Part shown: piece by piece, positions 43,986 to 54,285 of the stretch
How positions within the stretch are numbered: the first letter of the stretch is position 1
Layout of the letters: each line of letters begins with the position of its first letter
Origin: Sphingopyxis sp. H073
Lineage (GTDB): Bacteria; Pseudomonadota; Alphaproteobacteria; Sphingomonadales; Sphingomonadaceae
Direction: 5' to 3'
NCBI RefSeq assembly: GCF_001468395.1
Contig: NZ_LNSG01000004.1
Span: 1 to 64,000 of the forward strand
Length of the DNA: 64,000 bases
Position numbers and translations under genes: made by a program
The notes under the pieces: generated by a model
The model's input: only the letters and a program-made list of their open reading frames with translations
The model's database searches: none
What the model was told of the DNA's origin: nothing

Positions 43986-44683
43986 CGGACCACGTGCGCC
44001 GATCGCTCGTCATCGCCCCGCATGCCGACGACGAAACGCTGGGGATGGGCGGAACGATCGCACGAAAGCTCGCCGCTGGCGAAGTGGTGACGGTGGCCGT
44101 CATGACCGGCCACGGCGACGCGCCGCACCCGCTCTGGAAACCCGAATTGTGGGATGCCATCCGTGCCGAAGCCGCACGCGCGATGAGCGCGCTCGGCGGC
44201 GCCAGACTGGTCTTCCGCGAATTGCCCGCGTCCTGCCTGTCCGAACATCCGGCACATGCCATCAACGCCGCGGTCGCCTCGGTGATCGCCGAGGTCCGGC
44301 CGCACGAACTCTACCTGCCCTATTACCACGACTTGCATCAGGATCATGGGGCGCTTTGCTATGCCGGGCTCGTCGCGGCGCGCGCCTATCTCCCGGCGAG
44401 CCGGGAGATCGCTCTCGTCGCCATGTACGAGACCCCGACCGAAACCCACTTGATGCCTGCGAGCCTCGCGCCGCCCTTCACACCCAATCATTATGTCGAG
44501 ATTGGCGCAATGCTTGACAAAAAGCTCGCCGCCTGGCGGCAGTACGAAAGCCAGCAGCAAGAAGGACCCGCGCCCCGATCACCCGAAGCGCTCACGGCAC
44601 TGGCGCGCTGGCGCGGCGCGGAAATCGGCGTCGATGCGGCAGAAGGCTTCATGATCGTCCGCAACGTCCTGCGGGCGGATTGA
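43982..44683 (+). CDS. PIG-L-family N-acetyl sugar deacetylase
   Basis: A 233-residue metal-dependent deacetylase. The start GTG at 43982 overlaps the formyltransferase stop (GTGA). The zinc motif is APHADDETLGMGG (AHxDDE type), with another His in HDLHQDHGALCYAG. Members remove N-acetyl from GlcNAc-type sugars on lipids or small thiols. Coupling to a formyltransferase and an initiating transferase suggests it prepares a free amine on the repeat-unit sugar. Substrate is inferred, not shown. Confidence 0.88.
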   Translation: MTDHVRRSLVIAPHADDETLGMGGTIARKLAAGEVVTVAVMTGHGDAPHPLWKPELWDAIRAEAARAMSALGGARLVFRELPASCLSEHPAHAINAAVASVIAEVRPHELYLPYYHDLHQDHGALCYAGLVAARAYLPASREIALVAMYETPTETHLMPASLAPPFTPNHYVEIGAMLDKKLAAWRQYESQQQEGPAPRSPEALTALARWRGAEIGVDAAEGFMIVRNVLRAD

Positions 44684-44704
44684 GGAACTTCGCAGCGCTG
44701 CGTT

Positions 44705-45883
44705 CTACCGCTTCGCTTTCTCCAACACCGTTGTAACCACTTCGAGGATCCGCGCGAGTTGAGCATCGGTGATCGTGGGATGTGTCAGGAACATCAGGCT
44801 CGTCTCGCCGAGTTCCCGCGCAGCAGGCAACCTTTGGAGCGGACGCAGGCCGGTATCGTCGAAGGCCTTTTCCAGATAGACTTCTGAGCAGCTGCCGTGA
44901 AGCAGCGGAACGCCCATTTCGACGACCTCCTGCACGATGCGATCGCGGGTCCAGCCGGTCGCCAGCGCAGCCCCGTTCACATAGGCATATTGGCGGTAAT
45001 AGGCGTGCGAATGTCCGGCCGGGGGGACCGGCACCCGGACGATATCGGCAAAGGGCGCGAGGGCGTTAGCGATCGCTCCGCCGATCGCGCCGCGACGCGC
45101 GGACCATTGCGGCATCCGCCCCAGTTGCAGGCGACCGATCGCCGACTGCATCTCGAGCATCCGCCAATTGGTACCGAAACTGTCATGCACCCACCGAAAC
45201 CCCGGCGAATGCTGCTTCTCATAGACCGAGGACCAGTTCTTCCCATGATCCTTGTACGACCACATCAGGCTCCACAATTCCTCGTCATCAGTCGTCACCA
45301 TGCCGCCTTCGCCGCCGGTCGTCATGATCTTGTCCTGGCAGAAGGACCAGGCGCCAATACGGCCGAAGGTGCCGACCGATTTGCCGTGGATCGCAGCGCC
45401 ATGCGCCTGCGCGCAATCCTCGATCACCGCGATCCCGTGTGATTCGGCAAGGTCCATAATGGCGGGCATGTCAGCAGGCCAGCCGGCAAGATGTACGGGA
45501 ATGATTGCCCTGGTCCGCGGCGTGATCCGCGGCGCGATCGTCGCGGCGGAGATATTGCCACTGTCGCGATCGACATCGGCGAAAACCGGGATGGCGCCCG
45601 CCGTGACGACGCACGAGATGGACGCGATGAAGGTTCGGGGGGTAACAATCACCTCGTCCCCGGGTCCGATGCCGAGCGCACGAAGGGCAAGATCCAGCGC
45701 CAGCGTGCCGTTGGCGACAGCAACCCCACGCCGCGCGCCACACCAGTCAGCGAACTCGCGCTCGAAATGCCGCCCTTCTTCGCCCGTCCAGTAATTGACC
45801 CGGTTCGACAGCAGGACGTCCCTGACGCGATCGGCTTCCTCGCTGGTGAAACTCGGCCAAGGTGCGATGGTCGTATTAAGCAA
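44705..45883 (-). CDS. DegT/DnrJ/EryC1/StrS-family sugar aminotransferase
   Basis: A 392-residue PLP enzyme. The Schiff-base lysine is in WSFCQDKIMTTGGEGGM, slightly unlike the common SFHxxK motif; DVDRDSGNISAATIAP and AVIEDCAQAHGA complete the fold. It adds an amino group to a 4-keto (or 3-keto) nucleotide sugar, such as the GDP-4-keto-6-deoxymannose from the divergent gmd. The best start is TTG 45883 after AGGGAAA; an ATG at 45958 lies too far upstream. It runs opposite to its neighbours. Confidence 0.86.
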   Translation of the reverse strand: MLNTTIAPWPSFTSEEADRVRDVLLSNRVNYWTGEEGRHFEREFADWCGARRGVAVANGTLALDLALRALGIGPGDEVIVTPRTFIASISCVVTAGAIPVFADVDRDSGNISAATIAPRITPRTRAIIPVHLAGWPADMPAIMDLAESHGIAVIEDCAQAHGAAIHGKSVGTFGRIGAWSFCQDKIMTTGGEGGMVTTDDEELWSLMWSYKDHGKNWSSVYEKQHSPGFRWVHDSFGTNWRMLEMQSAIGRLQLGRMPQWSARRGAIGGAIANALAPFADIVRVPVPPAGHSHAYYRQYAYVNGAALATGWTRDRIVQEVVEMGVPLLHGSCSEVYLEKAFDDTGLRPLQRLPAARELGETSLMFLTHPTITDAQLARILEVVTTVLEKAKR

Positions 45884-47110
<1,227 letters not shown>

Positions 47111-47111
47111 G

Positions 47112-47990
47112 ATGCGTGTCGTCCTGACCGGCGCGTCGGGGTTTACTGGGCGCCACCTGATCGAACGGCTGAAGCGCAAGGGCAGCGAAGTCTTCGCGCT
47201 GGGCATGGAATACGTCGACGGCGTCGAGGGGAATCTGGTCGCCGATCTTCGCGACCACGACCGCATGGCGGCATGGCTAAAGGATGTCCGGCCGACGCAT
47301 ATCATCCACCTCGCCGCACTCAGCCATGTCGAGGGCGATGCGCTCGATTTCTACCGCGTCAATGTGATCGGCACCGAAACATTGCTGCTCGCCGTCAAAT
47401 CCGCAGAGCTCACGCCCGACAGGGTCGTAATCGCGAGCAGTGCCAATCTGTACGGCAACTCACGCCACTCGCCGATAGCCGAGACCGCGCCGGTCAATCC
47501 GGCCAATCATTATGCAGTGAGCAAGGCGGCGATGGAATTGACCTTGCTACGCTATCGTGACCGGTTGCCGATCATTGTCACGCGGCCGTTCAACTATACC
47601 GGGCCCGGCCAGTCCGAACGGTTCGTCTATGCCAAGATAGCGCGCACCTTTGCGCGCCGTGACCCGGTACTCACGCTCGGTAACATCGCGGTGGCGCGTG
47701 ATGTTTCAGACGTGCGCGACGTGTGCGAGGCCTATGCGCGCCTCCTCGATGCGCCAGTCGACAATCTGCCAGTGAACATCTGTTCGGGAACTTCGCTCTC
47801 GCTCGAACGGACGATCGCGATCCTGCGTGACATCACCGGCCACAGCCCCTCGATCGAGGTCGATCCGGCGCTGATACGCGGCTCGGACATCCGCGAACTC
47901 ACCGGCGATCCCAGTCGTCTTTATGAACTTGTCGGCAGCTGGGATCGGGTCGACATCCGGCAAACGCTCGCCGACATGCTGGCGGACTGA
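47112..47990 (+). CDS. NAD-dependent epimerase/reductase, GDP-6-deoxymannose reductase-like
   Basis: A 292-residue short-chain enzyme from ATG 47112 (MRVVLTGASGFTGRHLIERL). The catalytic region is ASSANLYGNSRHSPIAETAPVNPANHYAVSKAAMELT (Tyr-Lys in HYAVSK). TRPFNYTGPGQSERFVYAKIARTFA is typical of Rmd-like reductases found beside gmd, so GDP-D-rhamnose is the likely product. The frame reading from 47088 overlaps gmd and is not used. Confidence 0.88.
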   Translation: MRVVLTGASGFTGRHLIERLKRKGSEVFALGMEYVDGVEGNLVADLRDHDRMAAWLKDVRPTHIIHLAALSHVEGDALDFYRVNVIGTETLLLAVKSAELTPDRVVIASSANLYGNSRHSPIAETAPVNPANHYAVSKAAMELTLLRYRDRLPIIVTRPFNYTGPGQSERFVYAKIARTFARRDPVLTLGNIAVARDVSDVRDVCEAYARLLDAPVDNLPVNICSGTSLSLERTIAILRDITGHSPSIEVDPALIRGSDIRELTGDPSRLYELVGSWDRVDIRQTLADMLAD

Positions 47991-48022
47991 CCCCGATTCG
48001 GGGTCGGTAAGGGTCGACGATC

Positions 48023-49048
48023 ATGCGCATCTGCTTCTTCGCCAATCTTTCGCAGCACGCCAACTGGCGAGAAATGTTCGAGAAAGTCGAATTCTATCGG
48101 GTCGACATCGAACTGCTCCGCTCGCTGGGGCACGAGGTCGTTCTGGCCGGGACGCCTAGAGGAATTGACTGGTCGGCCGACCTCTATTACGGCTGGTGGT
48201 GGGGGCACGCCCCCTTCCTCCTCCCTCCCGCGAAGCTGCGTCGCCGTCCCCTGATCGTGACAGGGGCCTTCGATTATGCGACCTGCCGCGAGGAACTGCC
48301 AGGGCTCTGCTATCTGGATCGCCCGGCGTGGCAGCGGACGATATTGTCGTCGATGCTCCGCCTTGCTGACGCCAACCTGTTCATTTCACAATATGAATTC
48401 AATGAGGTGACCGACAATCTGAAGGTCCGCAATCCCGTCTCGGTTCCGCTGGCGATCGACACCGATCTCTGCATCGTCGACGATGCGGCGTCTCCGGGCG
48501 ACTATTACTTCACCGTATCGCTGCAAAGTCGGGAGAATGCGGTCCGGAAAGGTCTGCCACAGGCGATCGAGGCTTTCGCCAGGGTTGCACGCCAACGCCC
48601 CGAAACGCGGCTAATCATCGCCGGCAAGCGGGGCGATTATACCGCGACACTCGCCGCGCAAGCGGAGGCGCTCGGTGTAGGCGACCGGGTAGAATTCCCG
48701 GGCATGATTAGCACCGAAGACAAGCTGCGCGCCTTTCGCGAATGTATCGCCTACGTCCAACCGACGCTCTATGAGGGCTTCGGGCATGCGGTCGGCGAAG
48801 CCTTGGCCTGCGGGGCCGACGTCGTCGCCGCGAGCCGCGGGGCGGTTCCCGAAGTGACCGGCGGTCTCGCCCAAATAGTCGACCCGAAGGATGTTGACGC
48901 GATTGCCGATGCGATGCTGGCCTGCGCCGCGAACCGGGCCGACGGCGCGACCCGTCACGCGCGGCACAACTGGATCGTGTCGAATTTCGGCATGAACGTC
49001 CGGCGCGAACGACTGCGCCGCGTCATCAGCGACGTGACGGGGCGATAG
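48023..49048 (+). CDS. glycosyltransferase, GT-B fold (GT4-like)
   Basis: A 341-residue glycosyltransferase with the C-terminal donor-binding half of the family. It has YYFTVSLQSRENAVRKGLPQAIEAFARV, LIIAGKRGDY, VEFPGMISTEDKLRAFRECIAYVQPTLYEGFGHAVGEALACGADVVAASRGAVPEVTGG (with the E-x7-E motif) and a final helix. The acceptor-binding N-terminal half (RICFFANLSQHANWREMFEKVEF) is unusual. Donor and acceptor cannot be read. It overlaps the flippase start by one base (TAGTG). Confidence 0.86.
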   Translation: MRICFFANLSQHANWREMFEKVEFYRVDIELLRSLGHEVVLAGTPRGIDWSADLYYGWWWGHAPFLLPPAKLRRRPLIVTGAFDYATCREELPGLCYLDRPAWQRTILSSMLRLADANLFISQYEFNEVTDNLKVRNPVSVPLAIDTDLCIVDDAASPGDYYFTVSLQSRENAVRKGLPQAIEAFARVARQRPETRLIIAGKRGDYTATLAAQAEALGVGDRVEFPGMISTEDKLRAFRECIAYVQPTLYEGFGHAVGEALACGADVVAASRGAVPEVTGGLAQIVDPKDVDAIADAMLACAANRADGATRHARHNWIVSNFGMNVRRERLRRVISDVTGR

Positions 49049-50334
49049 TGCGCAATCTCCTGCAACGACTGCCGGCACTGTGGCAGAGCGAATATGCGGC
49101 TCTCCTCGTCCTGATCGTTTCGATTCAGGGCACTGTGCTCGTCAGCCAAGCGGTCGCCGCGATCTTCTTCGATCCGGTTTTCATTGGCAAGATCCGGACC
49201 TTTGAAAGCGGCTTTTCGGTCATGCTGCTGATTGCCGGGTTCGGGGCTCCCGGGCTCGCGATCCGTGAACTCGCCGCGTCCCGTCACGACCCCGAACTCG
49301 CAGGCACGCAGTTTCGCAATCTCATATTGCTGCCGGTCATGGGCGCTGTGATCGCGCTCGTCGTCGCCGTTCCGCTACAGCACGTCGCCCACCCAGCCTT
49401 TTCGATCGGTTTCCTCTCGCTTGCCGCGGCAGCGTTGCTTCTCGCGCTCGTCAACACCGTGCGCCTGCTGAGCGCGGTCGGCCAGGCGATAGGCGCAACG
49501 CGAACTATAGCCTTCGCGGTGCTCGTCGGCGCGATGCTCAGCGGCATGGCGCACCTCGCCGGTGCGCTGGGTGGGACGCTCGAAAGCTGGCTCATGGGCC
49601 GCGTCGCGGGAGAGACGATTCTGCTGATCTTTCTGATCATGTCATTCCGCCGTTTCCTTCCGACGAGCGCGGGCTGGCGCTTTCACTCGACCCGCTTTCT
49701 CCGGCTTATCGCACGATCGACGACGGTGAATCTCGGACTGATTACGCGAATGGCGGCCGATAGCGCGCCGATCCTGATGTTGGGCTTCGCTGTCGCTGCG
49801 GCCGTCCACGCCGGGACGGGCGACGAGATCGCGCTAAGATCCAATGTCGGCTATTTCGGCATCGCAACCCTGCTTTTGTCGCTCGGCATGCTTCCGATTT
49901 CGGTTGTCTGCCAGCAGGCGATTCCTTACCTCACCCGCGCCGAATCCGGCGATGACCGCCTGACAATTCGGCGCGCAACCTTGCTCCGCGCGGTGGCGGT
50001 CGCACTGTCGGGAGCGTGGCTCATCGGAATGGCACTGCTCATCCTGACCTTGGTGGGACTAGTGGACTGGGCAGCAGCCTCGGCGGCACTGGCGCTCCTG
50101 CCATCGCTGTTCCTCAAGGCGATCGCGGCGACCTGCGGAAGCGTGCTGCTCGCGTCCGACCGCCTGTCTCCGCCTATGTGGGTCAACTTGGCCGAACTCG
50201 GTGCGATCGCAGGCGTTTTCGCTTGTGCGGACCAAGCTTATGGTGTTTCGGTCGCCGTCGTGGCGACCTTGATTGGCAGCGTAATCTCCGCGGGCGGCAT
50301 GCTGATGATCGAGCTTACCGGAGCGAAGAAATGA
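49048..50334 (+). CDS. Wzx-like polysaccharide flippase
   Basis: A 428-residue membrane protein with about 12 helices. It resembles the polysaccharide-biosynthesis export family (TVLVSQAVAAIFFDPVFIGKIRTFESGFSVMLLIAGFGAPGLAIRELAASRHDPE at the start). It would flip lipid-linked repeat units across the inner membrane. Start is GTG 49048, overlapping the glycosyltransferase stop. It overlaps the next gene by four bases. No gene symbol is assigned because sequence similarity in this family is loose. Confidence 0.78.
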   Translation: MRNLLQRLPALWQSEYAALLVLIVSIQGTVLVSQAVAAIFFDPVFIGKIRTFESGFSVMLLIAGFGAPGLAIRELAASRHDPELAGTQFRNLILLPVMGAVIALVVAVPLQHVAHPAFSIGFLSLAAAALLLALVNTVRLLSAVGQAIGATRTIAFAVLVGAMLSGMAHLAGALGGTLESWLMGRVAGETILLIFLIMSFRRFLPTSAGWRFHSTRFLRLIARSTTVNLGLITRMAADSAPILMLGFAVAAAVHAGTGDEIALRSNVGYFGIATLLLSLGMLPISVVCQQAIPYLTRAESGDDRLTIRRATLLRAVAVALSGAWLIGMALLILTLVGLVDWAAASAALALLPSLFLKAIAATCGSVLLASDRLSPPMWVNLAELGAIAGVFACADQAYGVSVAVVATLIGSVISAGGMLMIELTGAKK

Positions 50335-51569
50335 ACCGTATCGACTGGCTGTCGCCCAAGCCATTGTTCTTAATCATTCTGCTCCTCGGCGTCTATGTTC
50401 CCGCCTACGCGTTCCTCAAATATGACGACTGGTTCAGCAAGATCTGGCCGTTCCTGTTTTTCAACAAGCTGAAGACGACGCTGGAGGTGATGGGCATTTA
50501 TGCCGCGGTCGCCGCAACGTTCGTCGTCGCGCATCGCCGCGCCGTCCGAAAGCCGTACACCGGAGCGATCCGGCCGATCCAGCACCACATATTCCACCGC
50601 CTGAACTTCATCCTGATCGGGGCCGGGCTCGGCACCATCGGATTGATCCTGTTCTTCGTCGGCGGCATCGGCGGCCTGCTTGAGGGCGCGTCGGACCGGA
50701 CGCGCGCCTTCGCTGGCATCCAGGGGCTGTTCCTGTTCCTCAACACCCTCGCCTCTGCGATCATTGTCTGGTCGCTGCGCCTGATGACGCGGCCGACTCT
50801 TCTGTCGGAAAAGGTCTCTTTTCTCGGCTTTCTGATGGTGGCGCTGCTCATCCTCGCGCTTCAGGGCCAGAAGAGCACGCTGTTCATCCTGATTGCCGCG
50901 GTGGGCATCATCTTCCATGTCCGGATTCGCCGCTTCACCCTACCCGAAATCCTGATCGCGACATTCGCGCTCTATTGCGCGCTGATGTCCTACCACATCT
51001 ACAAGCAAGAATATCTGGTCCTTGGCCGCGTCGTGTCGCTGTCGAGCGGCGGGCAGTTTTGGGACACCTTCTACCAGTTCCTGAACCAGCAGTTTTTCGG
51101 CAACTTCATGCAGTTGCAGACGATGGCGGTGCTCGTCGAAGGCATGCCGATCCCGCTGCAATATCAATATGGCGCGACCTATTGGGCGGGCATCACGCTG
51201 TTGATTCCGCGCTCGCTCTATCCGGACAAGCCGCTGCCCTCGACAGGGACGTTCACCGAGGCATTTTGGCCTGACGCATGGCGCGCAACGGGAACGACGC
51301 TGCCAGCCGGGGTCTTCGGCGAAGGCTATATGAACTTCGGCATCGCCGGGGCGCTGTTCGTCGCGTGGATCGCGGGCACATTTTACGGACGGATCGAATG
51401 CCGTCGCAAGGCCGATGTCGATGATGATTTCGGTCTGATCCTCTACGCCGTGATGGTCGCAGCGATGCTTCACTATTTCCGCGGGGAGCTCGCATCGGTG
51501 ACCTATACCGCGCTGTCGATCGTGCTGCCCTGCATCGTCGTCACACGCCGGTTGAAGGCGGCCGCCTGA
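50331..51569 (+). CDS. Wzy-like oligosaccharide repeat-unit polymerase
   Basis: A 412-residue multispanning protein from ATG 50331, overlapping the flippase stop (ATGA). About ten membrane helices alternate with a large central loop (SYHIYKQEYLVLGRVVSLSSGGQFWDTFYQFLNQQFFGNFMQLQTM) and IPRSLYPDKPLPSTGTFTEAFWP, as in O-antigen or repeat-unit polymerases. It lacks the Wzy_C motif seen at 40952, so it belongs to a different polymerase type. It probably joins repeat units in the Wzx/Wzy pathway. Confidence 0.72.
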   Translation: MNRIDWLSPKPLFLIILLLGVYVPAYAFLKYDDWFSKIWPFLFFNKLKTTLEVMGIYAAVAATFVVAHRRAVRKPYTGAIRPIQHHIFHRLNFILIGAGLGTIGLILFFVGGIGGLLEGASDRTRAFAGIQGLFLFLNTLASAIIVWSLRLMTRPTLLSEKVSFLGFLMVALLILALQGQKSTLFILIAAVGIIFHVRIRRFTLPEILIATFALYCALMSYHIYKQEYLVLGRVVSLSSGGQFWDTFYQFLNQQFFGNFMQLQTMAVLVEGMPIPLQYQYGATYWAGITLLIPRSLYPDKPLPSTGTFTEAFWPDAWRATGTTLPAGVFGEGYMNFGIAGALFVAWIAGTFYGRIECRRKADVDDDFGLILYAVMVAAMLHYFRGELASVTYTALSIVLPCIVVTRRLKAAA

Positions 51570-51575
51570 AACCCG

Positions 51576-52196
51576 TCAGCCATGCGAGCAGCTGGGCCGC
51601 ATCGGTCCGGCGGGATTGCCGACGACAGTGGCAAAATCGGGAACGTCGCTGACGACCACCGCGCCCATGCCAACGGTCGCCCCGCGCCCGATCCGGATAT
51701 TCTGACGGATCAACGCGCCCGACCCGATATAGGCATGATCCCCGATTTCCACCCCGCCGTTACAGCAGGCTGCGGGCGCGAAAGTCACAAAATCGCCGAT
51801 CCGACAGTCGTGCGCGACATAGGCGTACATGTTGCACTGGAACTGCCGCCCGACCACTGCCGCCGCGTTGATCATCGTGAAATCGCTCACCAGCGCCCCT
51901 TCGCCAAGCGTCGCGAACGGGCTGACCAGCGCGGTCGACGCAATCATCGATCCGATACGGCACCCCATTGTGACCAGTCGCCGCTCTATTTCTTCCCGCG
52001 CGCTGCCGCTTCCGACCGCGATATAGATCGTGTCGTCAGGCCCCAGTTCGGCAGAATCGAGGACGGGCAGGTCGAACATCGCGCCGCCGCCGCCGTCGGT
52101 CGCAAAACAGATGGTCTCGCTGGCTGCAAGCCTACGCCGCAGCATGTCCGCGACTTCCCTGCCGTGTCCGCCATTCCCGAAGATGATGTGCCGCAT
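51576..52196 (-). CDS. NeuD-family sugar O- or N-acyltransferase
   Basis: A 206-residue protein. The N-terminal Rossmann-like domain (MRHIIFGNGGHGREVADML) precedes a left-handed beta helix of hexapeptide repeats (GEGALVSDFTMINAAAVVGRQFQCNMYAYVAHDCRIGDFVTFAPAACCNGGVEIGDHAYIGSGALIRQNIRIGRGATVGMGAVVVSDVP). This fits the sialic-acid O-acetyltransferase NeuD/PglD group, which acetylates amino or hydroxyl groups on sugars. It could N-acetylate the amino sugar made by the DegT enzyme. ATG 52196 is chosen; a TTG at 52214 is possible. It points against its neighbours. Confidence 0.85.
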   Translation of the reverse strand: MRHIIFGNGGHGREVADMLRRRLAASETICFATDGGGGAMFDLPVLDSAELGPDDTIYIAVGSGSAREEIERRLVTMGCRIGSMIASTALVSPFATLGEGALVSDFTMINAAAVVGRQFQCNMYAYVAHDCRIGDFVTFAPAACCNGGVEIGDHAYIGSGALIRQNIRIGRGATVGMGAVVVSDVPDFATVVGNPAGPMRPSCSHG

Positions 52197-52305
52197 GGAC
52201 AGGGCATGCTTCAAGGCGAATTCTTCGTCAAGTTCAGGCGCCTGAGGTTGCGCGGCAGGGGCAGGATCGCTAGGGCACGCCCCGGATCAATCAGGAGAAT
52301 CTGCC

Positions 52306-54285
52306 TTGTGCGGGATTTATGGAGTGCTGGGTCAAACCAGGCACCCCGAACGCGGGCTTGCCGCCATTCGCCGGCGCGGCCCCGATCAGGCAGGACGCTG
52401 GTTCGACGGCGAGGCGGCGATATGGCTCGGCCATCGCCGCCTTTCGATCATCGATATTTCCCAAACCGGCGCCCAGCCCATGCATTCCCCCGACGGCCGC
52501 TACGTGATGGTCTATAATGGCGAGGTCTATAACTATCGCGAACTGAAGAGCGAACTGGAGGCGGCGGGCGAACGCTTCGCCGGGACGAGCGACACCGAGG
52601 TGGTGCTGCGACTGTTCCAGCGCGAAGGGCGCGCGGCGCTGACGCGCCTCAATGGAATATTCGCTCTCGCCATTTGGGATCGGGCGGAAAGCCGGTTGAC
52701 GCTGGCCCGCGATCCGATGGGGGTCAAACCGATCTATCTTGCCCGCACCGCCGACGGCGGCATCGCCTTCGCCAGCGAAATCAAGGCGCTGGTCCGCGCG
52801 GGCGACGTCACACCGACGCTGAATAACAGCGCCGCGCTGCACCATCTCGGTTTCCTATGGTCACCGGGACGCCAAACGATCATGGGCGGAGTGGACAAGC
52901 TGCTGCCGGGCGAATTTCTTGAAATCGAGCTCGGCCGCGAACCGCGGATCGAAACCTATGCCGATCCCTCATTACCCGATCCCAAAGCCCCTCGCATTGC
53001 TTCGGTGGATGACGCCGTCTCGGCGGTGCGATCGGGGGTCGAGGAGGCCGTCAAGCGCCAGCTCGTTGCCGATGTGCCTCTCGGCAGTTTTCTGTCGGGC
53101 GGCCTCGATTCCTCGGCGATCGCCACCTTCGCCTCGCGGCATCGCGATGGCCCTGGCGCGTTGCAATGCTTCTCGATAGAGATTGCGACCGGAGATCTCG
53201 GCAGCGAGGGCTTCGCCGACGATCTCGGCTATGCACGCCGCGTAGCGGACCATCTGGGGGTCGATCTGCACATTGTCCAGGCGGGGACCGACATGTGCGA
53301 CCGGCTGCGCGAGATGGTCTATTTCCTTGATGAGCCCACCGCCGACCTCGCCGCGCTCAACACGTTGCTGATTTCGGAGCTGGCCCGCGCGAACGGCATG
53401 ACGGTTTTGTTGTCGGGATCGGGCGGCGACGACATCTTCACCGGCTATCGCCGTCACTTCGCGCTGTCGCAGGAGAATTATTGGGGCTGGCTGCCCCGCG
53501 CTGCGCGTGCCGGCTTGCGCGCGGGCAGTAGCCTGTTGCCTAAAGACCGGCCGTTCGCGCGCCGCGTCGCCAAGGCGTTTCAATACGCCGACAGCGATGC
53601 CGATGAACGGCTTATATCCTATTTCTACTGGATCGACCCCGACCATGCGGCGCGTCTGTTACATGCCGACCGCCGTGGTGGGTTTGGCGCGGCCGCGATG
53701 GCCGCCCCGATGCGCGAGACGCTCGCCCGTATCCCCGCGGGTGCGTCGCCGCTCGAGCGGATGCTCTATCTCGAATGCCGACATTTCCTGACCGACCACA
53801 ATCTCAATTATGCCGACAAGATGGGGATGGCGGCAAGCATCGAAATTCGCGTGCCGCTGATTGACCTCGATCTGGTTCGCCTCGCCGGGCGCCTGCCCGA
53901 CGCGATCAAGCAGCGCGGCCGCGTCGGCAAATGGGTGTTCAAGAGGGCGATGGAAGGGTTGCTTCCCGACGACGTTATCTATCGGCCCAAGACCGGCTTC
54001 GGCGTTCCGCTGCGGCAGTGGATCGTGGGCCCGCTCGATCCGCTGGTCCGCGAAGCGCTGTCGCCGGCAAAAGTCGCCGCGCGCGGCCTGTTCGATGCCG
54101 ACGAGATCGCCCGGTTGATCGACGCGAACCGCGTCGGCCGAATCGACGCCTCCTATACCATCCTCTCGATGTTGTGCCTCGAAATCTGGTGCCAGCAATT
54201 TATCGACGGCGATTTCGCAGTCGATCCCGACATCGACGCGCATCGAGATGCGCCCGTTTCCAATACCGAATGTGAGCGAGCATGA
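52306..54285 (+). CDS. asnB: glutamine-dependent asparagine synthetase-type amidotransferase
   Basis: A 659-residue enzyme. The start TTG 52306 follows AGGAG and puts the catalytic Cys at residue 2 (MCGIYGVLGQTRHPERGLAAIRRRGPDQ). The glutaminase domain spans about residues 2-210. The ATP-binding synthetase domain has the PP-loop LSGGLDSSAIATFASR. Within polysaccharide loci such enzymes are thought to amidate sugar uronic acids rather than make asparagine; that is inference here. It is coupled by four-base overlap to the next gene. Confidence 0.9.
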   Translation: MCGIYGVLGQTRHPERGLAAIRRRGPDQAGRWFDGEAAIWLGHRRLSIIDISQTGAQPMHSPDGRYVMVYNGEVYNYRELKSELEAAGERFAGTSDTEVVLRLFQREGRAALTRLNGIFALAIWDRAESRLTLARDPMGVKPIYLARTADGGIAFASEIKALVRAGDVTPTLNNSAALHHLGFLWSPGRQTIMGGVDKLLPGEFLEIELGREPRIETYADPSLPDPKAPRIASVDDAVSAVRSGVEEAVKRQLVADVPLGSFLSGGLDSSAIATFASRHRDGPGALQCFSIEIATGDLGSEGFADDLGYARRVADHLGVDLHIVQAGTDMCDRLREMVYFLDEPTADLAALNTLLISELARANGMTVLLSGSGGDDIFTGYRRHFALSQENYWGWLPRAARAGLRAGSSLLPKDRPFARRVAKAFQYADSDADERLISYFYWIDPDHAARLLHADRRGGFGAAAMAAPMRETLARIPAGASPLERMLYLECRHFLTDHNLNYADKMGMAASIEIRVPLIDLDLVRLAGRLPDAIKQRGRVGKWVFKRAMEGLLPDDVIYRPKTGFGVPLRQWIVGPLDPLVREALSPAKVAARGLFDADEIARLIDANRVGRIDASYTILSMLCLEIWCQQFIDGDFAVDPDIDAHRDAPVSNTECERA

